A DNA stretch of 7,098 nt from JBBQAA01 sp038254195 (GTDB taxonomy: Bacteria; Actinomycetota; Thermoleophilia; Solirubrobacterales; Solirubrobacteraceae): NCBI GenBank assembly GCA_038254195.1, contig JBBSGJ010000121.1:1-7098 (forward strand), read 5' to 3'. Below the pieces are notes generated by a model. That model did no database searches, was not told where the DNA came from, and saw only the letters and a program-made list of their open reading frames with translations. How positions within the stretch are numbered: the stretch's first letter is position 1; each line of letters starts with the position of its first letter. Positions 1 to 6,529 of the stretch are shown here, piece by piece. The position numbers were made by a program, and so were the translations under genes.

Positions 1-2462
1 GGGCGGGGGCGAACCCCGCCGGCGTCCTGGCGGGCGTGCGCAGCCAGCCCGGCGTGACCACGTCCCTGCCCGTCTCCTTCGCGCCGAGTACCGGCCTGCG
101 CGCAACGGCGGGCGGCTCGACGCAGACCACCGGCCCGGGACGGGTGCTCGGCCTCCCGGACGGCTACGGCCGGGCGTTCCCCGGCCAGATCCGCACGCTG
201 TCGGGGGCCGCGACCGGTGTCCTGCTCGCCCAGCAGACGGCCGCCAACCTCCACGCCCGGCCCGGCGACACCGTCTCCATCGGCCGCGCGGGGCGGGCTC
301 CCGCCCGGGTGCGGATCGACGGGGTCGTCGATCTCCCGACCGCCGACTCGCTCTTCCAGCAGGTCGGTGCGCCTCCGGGCGCCCAGCCCCAGGCCCCGCC
401 CGACAACGTCATCCTCCTGCCCCGGGCGCTCTTCTCCCGGATCGAGACCGGTCAGACGGTCACCACCCAGGTCCACGCGCTGCTCTCCCACCGCCTTCCG
501 GCGAGTCCGAGCGCGGCCTTCACCCAGGTGAGCGGCGCGGCCCGCAACCTCGAGACCCGTCTCGCGGGAGCCGGGCTCGTCGGCGACAATCTGGGCGCCA
601 CGCTCGACAAGGCCCGCGGGGACGCCCTCTACGCCGAGCTGCTCTTCCTCTTCCTCGGTGTGCCCGGAGCGATCCTCGCCGGCCTCGTGACCGCCTCCAT
701 CGCCTCGGCGGGCGCCGACCGCCGGCGCCGGGACGCCGCGCTGCTGCGCACGCGCGGGGCTTCCACGCGCCAGCTCCTGCGGGTCGCCCTCGCCGAGACG
801 ACTCTGGCCGGGGGTGTCGGCATCGTCCTCGGCCTCGGCGCCGCGCTGGCGATCGGCGCCGTCGCCTTCCAGACCGCGAGCTTCGGCGCGAGCACCCTCG
901 CCGCCGTGCTGTGGGCGGTCGGCTCGGCCCTGGCCGGCCTGGTCATCGCGGCGGGCTCGATCGCCCTGCCCGCCTGGCGCGACGCGCGCGGGCTCACCGT
1001 CGCGGGACAGCGCCGCCAGGTGGGCCGCCGCGACCGCGCCCCGTGGTGGGCGCGCTACGGACTCGACGTCGCGGCGCTCGCGATCGCCGCGCTCGTGTAC
1101 TGGCAGGCCTCGAAGAACGGCTACCAGCTCGTCCTCGCCCCCGAGGGGGTCCCGCAGGTCTCGGTGAACTGGTACGCGCTGCTGGCTCCGGTGCTCGGCT
1201 GGATCGGCGCCGGATTGCTCACCTACCGCCTCGCCGACCTCGTGCTCGTCCGCGGGCGCACGCCGCTGGCCCGGATCCTGCGCCCCCTCGCCGGAGAGCT
1301 CTCGCCGACCGTGGCGGCGACGATGGGCCGCCAGCGCCGGCTGCTCGCCCGCTCGGTGACGCTCGTCGCCCTCACCGCCGCGTTCGCCGGCTCGACCGCG
1401 GTGTTCAACTCGACCTACTCACAGCAGGCCGAGGCCGACGCCCGGCTCTCCAACGGGGCCGACGTCACCGTCACCGAATCGCCGGGCACGCGCGTGGGCC
1501 CCGCGGGGGCGGCGCGCCTGGCCTCCGTCCCGGGAGTCAGGAGCGTCGAGCCGCTCCAGCACCGCTTCGCCTACGTCGGCGCCGATCTCCAGGACCTCTA
1601 CGGCGTGCGCCCGCAGAGCATCTCCGCCGCGGGCAAGCTCCAGGACGGCTGGTTCGCCGGCGGCAGCGCGCGGCAGCTCATGGCCACCCTCGCCGCGCGG
1701 CCCAGCTCGGTGCTCGTCGCGGCCGAGACCGTCAAGGACTTCCAGCTCCGTCCCGGGGACCTCGTGCGCCTGCGCCTCCAGGACGGGGTGACCAAGAAGT
1801 TCACGACGGTCCCGTTCCACTTCGCCGGCGTGGCCAAGGAGTTCCCCACCGCGCCGAAGGACTCGTTCCTGGTGGCCAACGCGAGCTACGTGGCCCGCAT
1901 GACCCACACGGACGCGGTCGGCGCCTTCCTCGTCCAGACCGACGGCACGAGCCCGGCCACCGTGGCCGCGCGCGTCCACCGGCAGGTGGGGACCTCGGCC
2001 CAGGTGACCGACATCGTCGACCAGCGCAAGGTGGTGGGCTCGAACCTCACCGCGGTCGAGCTCTCCGGGCTCACGCGGGTCGAGCTCGCCTTCGCGCTCG
2101 TCCTCGCGGCCGCCGCGTCGGGCCTCGCCCTCGGGCTGGGCTTCGCCGAGCGCCGGCGGACCTTCGCCATCGCCCGCGCGCTGGGCGCCCGCGGCCGGCA
2201 GCTCGGCGGGTTCGTGTGGAGCGAGTCGGCGTTCGTCACGGTGGGCGGGCTGTTCTCCGGCGCCCTGATCGCCGTCGCGATCTCCGAGATGCTCGTCCAG
2301 GTGCTCACGGGCGTCTTCGACCCACCGCCTGACTTCCTGTCGGTGCCCTGGGGCTACCTCGCCGGAGTGGTGGCGCTGACGCTCCTCGCGGTCGTCGCCG
2401 CGGGGGTCACGACGCTGCGCGCCCTGCGCCGGGGGGATCCCGAGCAGCTGCGCGAGCTCTGA
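1..2462 (+). CDS. FtsX/MacB-type ABC transporter permease, 5'-truncated by window edge
   Basis: Integral membrane permease of an ABC exporter of the MacB/LolCE/FtsX class. Such proteins couple a cytoplasmic ATPase, not in this window, to movement or release of lipids, lipoproteins or peptides at the outer face of the membrane. The frame is open from base 3, and the first start codon (GTG at 36) falls inside a MacB-like extracytoplasmic domain, so the true start and first membrane helix lie upstream. Counting from that GTG, there is an extracytoplasmic domain to about 190 and then FtsX helices near 196-221, 240-275 and 287-314. The cytoplasmic loop after the first of these is basic (ADRRRRDAALLRTRGAS). 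Helices near 341-356, 380-405 and 438-455 follow, then a second extracytoplasmic domain (about 456-675) and a second FtsX trio near 680-705, 728-755 and 768-798. Nine helices plus the missing one fit the ten-helix double-FtsX layout. The substrate cannot be inferred. Ends with TGA at 2460-2462. Confidence 0.93.
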   Translation, partial: AGANPAGVLAGVRSQPGVTTSLPVSFAPSTGLRATAGGSTQTTGPGRVLGLPDGYGRAFPGQIRTLSGAATGVLLAQQTAANLHARPGDTVSIGRAGRAPARVRIDGVVDLPTADSLFQQVGAPPGAQPQAPPDNVILLPRALFSRIETGQTVTTQVHALLSHRLPASPSAAFTQVSGAARNLETRLAGAGLVGDNLGATLDKARGDALYAELLFLFLGVPGAILAGLVTASIASAGADRRRRDAALLRTRGASTRQLLRVALAETTLAGGVGIVLGLGAALAIGAVAFQTASFGASTLAAVLWAVGSALAGLVIAAGSIALPAWRDARGLTVAGQRRQVGRRDRAPWWARYGLDVAALAIAALVYWQASKNGYQLVLAPEGVPQVSVNWYALLAPVLGWIGAGLLTYRLADLVLVRGRTPLARILRPLAGELSPTVAATMGRQRRLLARSVTLVALTAAFAGSTAVFNSTYSQQAEADARLSNGADVTVTESPGTRVGPAGAARLASVPGVRSVEPLQHRFAYVGADLQDLYGVRPQSISAAGKLQDGWFAGGSARQLMATLAARPSSVLVAAETVKDFQLRPGDLVRLRLQDGVTKKFTTVPFHFAGVAKEFPTAPKDSFLVANASYVARMTHTDAVGAFLVQTDGTSPATVAARVHRQVGTSAQVTDIVDQRKVVGSNLTAVELSGLTRVELAFALVLAAAASGLALGLGFAERRRTFAIARALGARGRQLGGFVWSESAFVTVGGLFSGALIAVAISEMLVQVLTGVFDPPPDFLSVPWGYLAGVVALTLLAVVAAGVTTLRALRRGDPEQLREL

Positions 2463-2563
2463 TCGGCGAGGGGCTTGGGAGCAGCGGCCCGCGCTTGCCG
2501 GCTCCACACAATCTCAACGTCGGGGCTGCGGGGGCCAACGGAAAAGGGGACACGATCGGCTCG

Positions 2564-4051
2564 ATGATGGTCGCCCCCCGCCTCACGTCGTTCATCAGGC
2601 AACCGGGGCGGGAAGGATCACGGGTCGTCCTGCTCGCGTCCGCGGCGCTGGGCGCTGGGGTCCTGTCGCTCCTGTGGTCGTCGATCCCGCAGTTCGACCC
2701 GTCGGGGTGGCTGCTGTGGAGTCGCGCGCTCATCGGCTCTTCCGGGGAGTTCACGACACTCGCCTATCCCTCGTGGAAGCCTCTGCCCGCGCTCGTGGGC
2801 GTTCCCCTGGTCCTCTCGGGATCGCTCGCCCCCGCGCTCTGGCTCGTGATCGTCCGCGCGGCCACGGTGGCGCTGGGAGTCACGGTCTTCCGGCTGGGGC
2901 GGCGGTGGGGCGGCGTCGCGGCCGGCGTGTTCGGCGTCGGCGGCCTCGTGTTCGTCCCGGATCTCCTCCACACCGCCGGCTCGGGGCTCATCGAGCCGGT
3001 CGTGGCCGCGCTCGTCATCGGCGCGGTGGAGCGCCACATCGTGGGGCGCCCTCCGCACGCCCTCGCGCTGCTCGTGCTGGCCGCCCTTGCCCGCCCCGAG
3101 GCCTGGGCGCTCCTCGCCATCTACGCCCTCTGGCTCGCCCGGAGCGAGTCTCGGCTCCGGCTCCGGGTCGCCCTCGCCTGCGCGGCCGTGCCCGTCCTCT
3201 GGTTCGGAGGCGATCTCATCGGGTCTGGGGATGCCCTCCACGGGTCGGCGCTCGCGCGGATGGCGGGGATCGCGGCTCGCGCACACGATCCCGCGCGCGA
3301 GGTCCCGGCGACCCTCGGCTTCGCGCTGCAATCCGTTCCCTGGCCATGGCTGGTCGCGGCGACCCTCGCCGCCGTCCTGCGCTGGCGAGCGAACCGGCGC
3401 GTGGCGGCGGCGCTCGCGGGCGTGACGCTGGCGTGGGTCGCGGTCACTGTCTTCGAGGCCACCCAGGGCTACGGAGCGGAGGCCCGGTTCTTGATCCCTG
3501 CTGGGGCGCTGCTGTCCGTGCTCGCGGCGGTCGGGCTCGGATCGGTCACGGCAAGGATGAGGGGCTCCTGGCGTCGCGTCGCGACGGGAGGTGCGCTCGC
3601 CGTCGCCCTCGCCGCCGGCGTCCTCTCGCACGGCGCCGGAGTGGTGCGGCAGGTCACTCGCGTCGACGCCTACGGGTCGGCGGCCGGCCAGCTCGATCGC
3701 GCGGTGGCGGCGGTCGGGGGGCCACGGGCGCTGCGCGGGTGCCCCGTGACGACCCAGCACCCCTATCAGGCGCGGCTGGCGTGGGACCTCGGGCGCACCA
3801 CCGAGGCGGCGTCGTCGCCGACCCCGGGCGGGCTCGCCTTCGAGCGTGTGCGCGCGCGAGACCCGCGCCTGCGCCGCTTTCTGCTCAGCCATGCGGGCCT
3901 GGTCAGCCTGACCGCGGTCCCCCTGCGTCATGGGCGCCCCTGGAGGCTCCTGCGGCTGTCCGTCCCCGCGCTGGGCGGGGGACGCCCCGAGTCGCGGTGC
4001 GGCATCCGAGCGCTCAGCGCGGGAGAGGGCACGCCGCGCCGTGGGGCGTGA
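2564..4051 (+). CDS. GT-C-like polytopic membrane glycosyltransferase (putative)
   Basis: Predicted 495-residue inner-membrane protein resembling GT-C fold glycosyltransferases, which move sugars from polyprenyl-phosphate donors outside the membrane. Visible in sequence: first helix about 21-41, then an acidic loop motif FDPSGWLLW (44-52, candidate catalytic D45), PSWKPLP (69-75), GSGLIEP (139-145), RPEAW (177-181), and about eight more hydrophobic stretches. A soluble C-terminal domain begins near 370 and holds two cysteines (393 and 479) that could form a disulfide. I recall the DP..W..W plus PSWKPLP pattern from uncharacterised Thermoleophilia proteins, so activity and substrate are inference. 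ATG at 2564 is preferred. A TTG at 2495 would add 23 residues of non-coding character, while a purine-rich stretch (AAGGGGA, 2544-2550) precedes the ATG at a somewhat long spacing of 13 bases. It lies 101 bp after the permease on the same strand and overlaps the convergent gene by 38 bp at its 3' end. Confidence 0.85.
   Translation: MMVAPRLTSFIRQPGREGSRVVLLASAALGAGVLSLLWSSIPQFDPSGWLLWSRALIGSSGEFTTLAYPSWKPLPALVGVPLVLSGSLAPALWLVIVRAATVALGVTVFRLGRRWGGVAAGVFGVGGLVFVPDLLHTAGSGLIEPVVAALVIGAVERHIVGRPPHALALLVLAALARPEAWALLAIYALWLARSESRLRLRVALACAAVPVLWFGGDLIGSGDALHGSALARMAGIAARAHDPAREVPATLGFALQSVPWPWLVAATLAAVLRWRANRRVAAALAGVTLAWVAVTVFEATQGYGAEARFLIPAGALLSVLAAVGLGSVTARMRGSWRRVATGGALAVALAAGVLSHGAGVVRQVTRVDAYGSAAGQLDRAVAAVGGPRALRGCPVTTQHPYQARLAWDLGRTTEAASSPTPGGLAFERVRARDPRLRRFLLSHAGLVSLTAVPLRHGRPWRLLRLSVPALGGGRPESRCGIRALSAGEGTPRRGA
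3961..3984 (-). terminator. Possible hairpin downstream of the minus-strand membrane gene
   Basis: A perfect 7-bp GC-rich inverted repeat, CGTCCCC (3961-3967) and GGGGACG (3978-3984), with a 10-base loop, begins 29 bases past the stop codon of the minus-strand gene. It also lies within the coding sequence of the convergent plus-strand gene. There is no T-run after it on the minus strand, so it would be an atypical terminator. In DNA this GC-rich such stems also arise by chance. Confidence 0.2.
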
Positions 4052-5525
4052 GCAGGGCGCGGACCTCGATCCTCCCCGGCCGGAGCGCGCGCACCACCGT
4101 CCAGCCCGAGCGCGACTTGGCCACGCACGCCGACCCGGAGGTGACGCTCCACCAGGGAGAGGAGTGAACCCGGACCAGCAGCCGTCCGGGCCGGCGGGCG
4201 ACGAGCGTGAAGCCGTCGGAGAAGACACGTCCGATCTCTCCGGGACCTTCGACGAAGGGTTGCGTGCCACGAACCGCGTACAGCCGCCAGTGGCGCCCGT
4301 GCCAGACGGGGCGCAGGAAGGGCTGGGGACGGGCGACGACGCTCGCCTCCGTGAGACCGAAGCGCTCCGGGGTGACGTCGGGGAGTGCGACGTAGTGGAC
4401 GGCGTTGCGCCGGAGCCACCGGGAGTAGCGCTCGGGGGAGAGCCGCGCGGTGGAGAAGAGCGGGTTGTACCGGCGGTCGAGCTGCGTCTCCCAACCGCGG
4501 GCGAGCGCGAAGCGCCGCGCGACGAACACGGCCTCCCACCGCGTGGCGGTGGGGACGACCTCCACCCGCCCACGCCGGGCGCCGTGAAGGTCGAGCTCGT
4601 GCAACAGGGGCGCGAAGTACGACGCCCTGGTCGCGGGGTTGTCCGAGGTCTTGAGGATCTCGACGACCGGGCCCGACCATTGCCAGACGGCCAGCGCGAG
4701 GAGGACGGCGATGCCGCTTCGCCCGAGCCCCCGGCCCTCCCGCGAGCAGAGGAGCAGCGCGCCGGCGAACCCCGCGCCGAGACGCACGGCGTTCCCTCCC
4801 ATGGGACTGGGGACGAGCCAGGCCGCGAAGATCGCCGCCCCGTAGAGGGTGGCCCCGAGGCGGAGCTCGACCTGGGTACGCGGCAGCGCGCGGAAGAGGA
4901 GGACGACGAGCGCGACTCCCACGAGGGCCGACCCCAGGAAGAACGGCTGCTGGCCGCCCTCGGGGAAGAGGGCGGTGAGGCCGAGCCCGGGCAGCAGGGC
5001 GCACGCGAAGAGCGCCACCGCCCGGCGCGAGCGACGGGAGAGCATGGGCACGAACGCGACGAGGGCCAGGAACGCGCCCGCGATCGGGCTGGTCACGGCG
5101 CAGAGCACGGCGGCGAGGCCGGCGAGCACCGGGCGCCGCCGTTGGACGGCGAGCAGCGCCGCCAACCCGAAGGCCACCCCCGTGAGGTAGGTCAGGCGCC
5201 CGATGGCGAGATCGGCCGCCGTCCCGGCGGCGAACCACAGGGCCCCCGCGCGGGCGCGGGGACCGAACTGCCGCCGCGCGAGCTCGGCGAAGAGTCCCGT
5301 GGCGGCGACCGCGGCGAGCAGCCCGACGAGGCGGGTGCCCAGGAGTGCCCCCAGGGGTGGGAAGACGAGGCTGTAGCCCGGGAGGTGGTGCCCGCCGTAC
5401 CAGGAGTTGTCCCAGAGCAGCGGACCGTCCTGGGCGAAGAGCCACACCCGGTAGGTCTGGGCGGCGAGGTCGGCCGTCCTCGGGCCGATCAGCATCCAGG
5501 CCAGGGCGAGTCCGAAGGAGAGCAC
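4014..5525 (-). CDS. Large polytopic membrane protein, DNSWYGGHH family, GT-C-like (putative)
   Basis: Predicted 503-residue membrane protein. An N-terminal helix is followed by TADLAAQ (18-23, with D19) and the striking motif DNSWYGGHHLPGYSLVFPP (39-57). About ten hydrophobic segments extend to residue 285. The C-terminal third (about 290-503) is soluble and probably faces outward, with RGWETQLDRRYNPLF (343-357), YVALPDVTPE (378-387), WRLYAVR (413-419) and a closing beta-rich part with cysteines 467 and 499. This resembles uncharacterised actinobacterial membrane proteins with a GT-C or oligosaccharide-transferase-like layout, including acidic residues in the first outer loop. Enzymatic role is inference. 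GTG at 5525 is the only ATG/GTG/TTG start before an upstream in-frame stop at 5804-5802, yet it has no clear ribosome-binding site. An ATG at residue 11 is the alternative. The stop lies inside the end of the convergent gene. Confidence 0.85.
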   Translation of the reverse strand: MLSFGLALAWMLIGPRTADLAAQTYRVWLFAQDGPLLWDNSWYGGHHLPGYSLVFPPLGALLGTRLVGLLAAVAATGLFAELARRQFGPRARAGALWFAAGTAADLAIGRLTYLTGVAFGLAALLAVQRRRPVLAGLAAVLCAVTSPIAGAFLALVAFVPMLSRRSRRAVALFACALLPGLGLTALFPEGGQQPFFLGSALVGVALVVLLFRALPRTQVELRLGATLYGAAIFAAWLVPSPMGGNAVRLGAGFAGALLLCSREGRGLGRSGIAVLLALAVWQWSGPVVEILKTSDNPATRASYFAPLLHELDLHGARRGRVEVVPTATRWEAVFVARRFALARGWETQLDRRYNPLFSTARLSPERYSRWLRRNAVHYVALPDVTPERFGLTEASVVARPQPFLRPVWHGRHWRLYAVRGTQPFVEGPGEIGRVFSDGFTLVARRPGRLLVRVHSSPWWSVTSGSACVAKSRSGWTVVRALRPGRIEVRALLTPHGAACPLPR

Positions 5526-5815
5526 GCCCGTCTGGACGAGGAGTGGCGCGGCGCGCAGCCGGTCGGCTACGCGGGTCCTGCCTCCATGCCCGCCCGGTGC
5601 GGCGGGCAGCGGGAATCCCCCCGGGGACCGTGCCGGCAGGGACAGGGCACGGCGCCCGGTGAGGATCGAGGCGTCGTCGCGGATGCACGGAGTGTGCCGA
5701 GAACGGTTCCGGAGTACCGGTGGCGCGGGCGGGCGCGGGTGTAGAACGACGGTCGAACGCCGCCTGCTCGGGCCGCGAGGTGTGATGTCCGTGGTAGTGC
5801 CTTAGCATCTTCGTA
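5526..5815. other. 290-bp intergenic region between divergent genes
   Basis: This spacer separates the start of the minus-strand membrane protein gene from vapB. It holds no convincing gene. The minus-strand frame of the membrane protein stays open through it to a stop at 5804-5802 but contains no ATG, GTG or TTG. I see no convincing -10/-35 pair facing the membrane gene. The only structured part is a 7-bp inverted repeat, CCGTGCC (5628-5634) and GGCACGG (5646-5652), which includes an 8-bp palindrome TGCCGGCA (5631-5638). The vapBC promoter lies at its right end. Confidence 0.6.
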
Positions 5816-5820
5816 GTGCC
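5794..5820 (+). repeat. Direct repeat GTAGTGCC x2 flanking the -10 box, candidate VapB operator
   Basis: The 8-bp sequence GTAGTGCC occurs at 5794-5801 and again at 5813-5820. The copies are 19 bp apart, close to two helical turns, so they sit on about the same face of the DNA. They bracket the TAGCAT box, and the second copy contains the vapB start codon. Ribbon-helix-helix antitoxins commonly bind paired repeats over their own promoter as dimers of dimers. A role as the autoregulatory operator is inference. Confidence 0.45.
5803..5816 (+). promoter_or_regulatory. Candidate -10 box for a leaderless vapBC transcript
   Basis: TAGCAT (5803-5808) matches the actinobacterial -10 pattern TANNNT. 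Seven bases separate it from the GTG start of vapB at 5816, so transcription would begin at or next to the start codon. No ribosome-binding site is present in the bases before the GTG, which agrees with a leaderless message. No good -35 box is visible 16-18 bases upstream. Confidence 0.5.
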
Positions 5821-6106
5821 AGTCAAGCGGCGGCTATCCGCATCGGTCGATCCCGAGCTCGTGGCCGCGGGTCACGCGGCCGTGGCCGCCGGTACCGCGG
5901 GCAATCTCAGCGCGTGGGTGAACGAAGCCCTGCGCAGACAGTCAGAGCACGACTCGCGGATGACCGCGCTCGGCGACTTCCTCGCCGAGTACGAAGCGGA
6001 GCACGGCCGGATAACCGATTCCGAGATCGTCGAGGCGACGAGGTGGGCGAGGGAGCGCGCCGTCGTCGTACGTGGCAAGCCGACCGCTGGGCGGTTCGCC
6101 GGATGA
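5816..6106 (+). CDS. vapB: VapB-like type II antitoxin (ribbon-helix-helix)
   Basis: 96-residue antitoxin of a toxin-antitoxin pair. The N-terminus has the form of a ribbon-helix-helix DNA-binding domain: a basic-polar strand KRRLSASVD (4-12), helix about 13-25, then helix NLSAWVNEALRRQSEH (30-45). The C-terminal half (about 50-86), DFLAEYEAEHGRITDSEI and the following WARERAVVVRG, is the likely toxin-wrapping part, ending in basic residues suited to blocking the PIN active site. GTG at 5816 is the start because an in-frame TAG at 5795-5797 precedes it and the next internal start is codon 49. The stop overlaps the toxin start in the sequence ATGA, indicating translational coupling. The gene contains an ATA codon (residue 66), rare at this GC content. 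The antitoxin role is assigned from context plus fold-like features; the exact antitoxin family is less certain. Confidence 0.85.
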   Translation: MPVKRRLSASVDPELVAAGHAAVAAGTAGNLSAWVNEALRRQSEHDSRMTALGDFLAEYEAEHGRITDSEIVEATRWARERAVVVRGKPTAGRFAG

Positions 6107-6480
6107 CGCTGCTGCTCGATGCCGGCGCGTTCATCGCCGTGGAGCGCGCCGATCGCAGGGTCATGGCTTTGCTCGCTCGTGAGCACCGCGCGGACCGACT
6201 GCCGCTCACCCACGGCGGTGTGGTCGGGCAGGTGTGGCGCGGTGACGCACGTCAAGCCCGTGTGGCCCGTCTGTTATCCGCCACCGCGATCATCTCGCTC
6301 GACGAAGCCCTTGGCCGAGCAGCAGGAGCTCTGCTGGCCAGAAGCGGAGGGCACGACGTCATCGACGCGGCGATCGTCGCGCTCGCAAGAGACGGCGATG
6401 AGATCCTGACGTCGGACGCAGGCGATCTCGCGGCACTCGCCGTCGCAAGCGCCACCCACGCCGAGCTCGTCGAGGTGTGA
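6103..6480 (+). CDS. vapC: VapC-like PIN-domain ribonuclease toxin
   Basis: 125-residue PIN-domain toxin. VapC proteins are magnesium-dependent ribonucleases that cut tRNA or rRNA and stop translation until bound by VapB. Visible features: MTLLLDAGAFIAVE with the first catalytic aspartate D6 and E14, VVGQVWRG (40-47), SLDEAL (65-70), HDVIDAAIVALA (84-95) with D85 and D88, and TSDAGDL (103-109) with D105 and D108. The central glutamate usual in PIN enzymes appears to be Q43 here. I recall a VVAQVWR form in a VapC subgroup, so this may be a family trait. ATG at 6103 is chosen because it gives the proper PIN N-terminus and the 4-base ATGA overlap; the frame is open further upstream, but only inside vapB. 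A TTA codon encodes residue 58. Length is typical for the family. Convergent with the phosphoesterase gene across a 253-bp gap. Confidence 0.92.
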   Translation: MTLLLDAGAFIAVERADRRVMALLAREHRADRLPLTHGGVVGQVWRGDARQARVARLLSATAIISLDEALGRAAGALLARSGGHDVIDAAIVALARDGDEILTSDAGDLAALAVASATHAELVEV

Positions 6481-6529
6481 TCGCGAGAGCGCTGCCGCGT
6501 TCGACCTACCGCGCCCGACAGCGCGATCA
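6478..6529 (+). terminator. Inverted repeat at the vapC stop codon, possible terminator
   Basis: TGATCGCG (6478-6485) and CGCGATCA (6522-6529) form a perfect 8-bp inverted repeat, whose left arm starts with the vapC TGA stop. Allowing a 6-base bulge (GAGAGC), the pairing becomes 11 bp between TGATCGC+GCTG (ending at 6494) and CAGCGCGATCA (6519-6529), with a 24-base loop. No T-run follows. It may terminate the vapBC transcript or stabilise its 3' end; it could also be a recombination scar. Confidence 0.35.

Noticed and set aside
911..2332. 473-codon plus-strand open frame inside the permease
   Set aside because: It is a shifted-frame shadow of the permease, with Arg/Pro-rich translation and no membrane segments.
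2478..2505. GGAGC/GCTCC hairpin between the permease and the GT-C-like gene as a terminator
   Set aside because: Only 5 bp of stem with a long loop and no T-run; expected by chance at this GC content.
2495..2563. TTG at 2495 as start of the GT-C-like gene
   Set aside because: The 23 extra residues do not look like a membrane protein N-terminus, and two ATG codons at 2564 and 2567 directly precede the natural one.
2618..4573. Long minus-strand open frame antisense to the GT-C-like gene
   Set aside because: Its translation is arginine/proline-rich and lacks any domain. It mirrors the third-position GC bias of the real plus-strand gene.
3930..5744. 604-codon plus-strand open frame
   Set aside because: It is antisense to the real gene, is composed of Glu/Arg/Gly-rich sequence and has no recognisable fold.
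3928..5826. 632-codon minus-strand open frame overlapping the DNSWYGGHH gene in another frame
   Set aside because: The translation is low-complexity Arg/Pro/Ala, while the overlapping frame gives clear membrane helices and motifs.
5914..6102. Upstream start for vapC inside vapB
   Set aside because: It would add 63 Arg-rich residues before the PIN domain. The ATG at 6103 with ATGA coupling fits the family.
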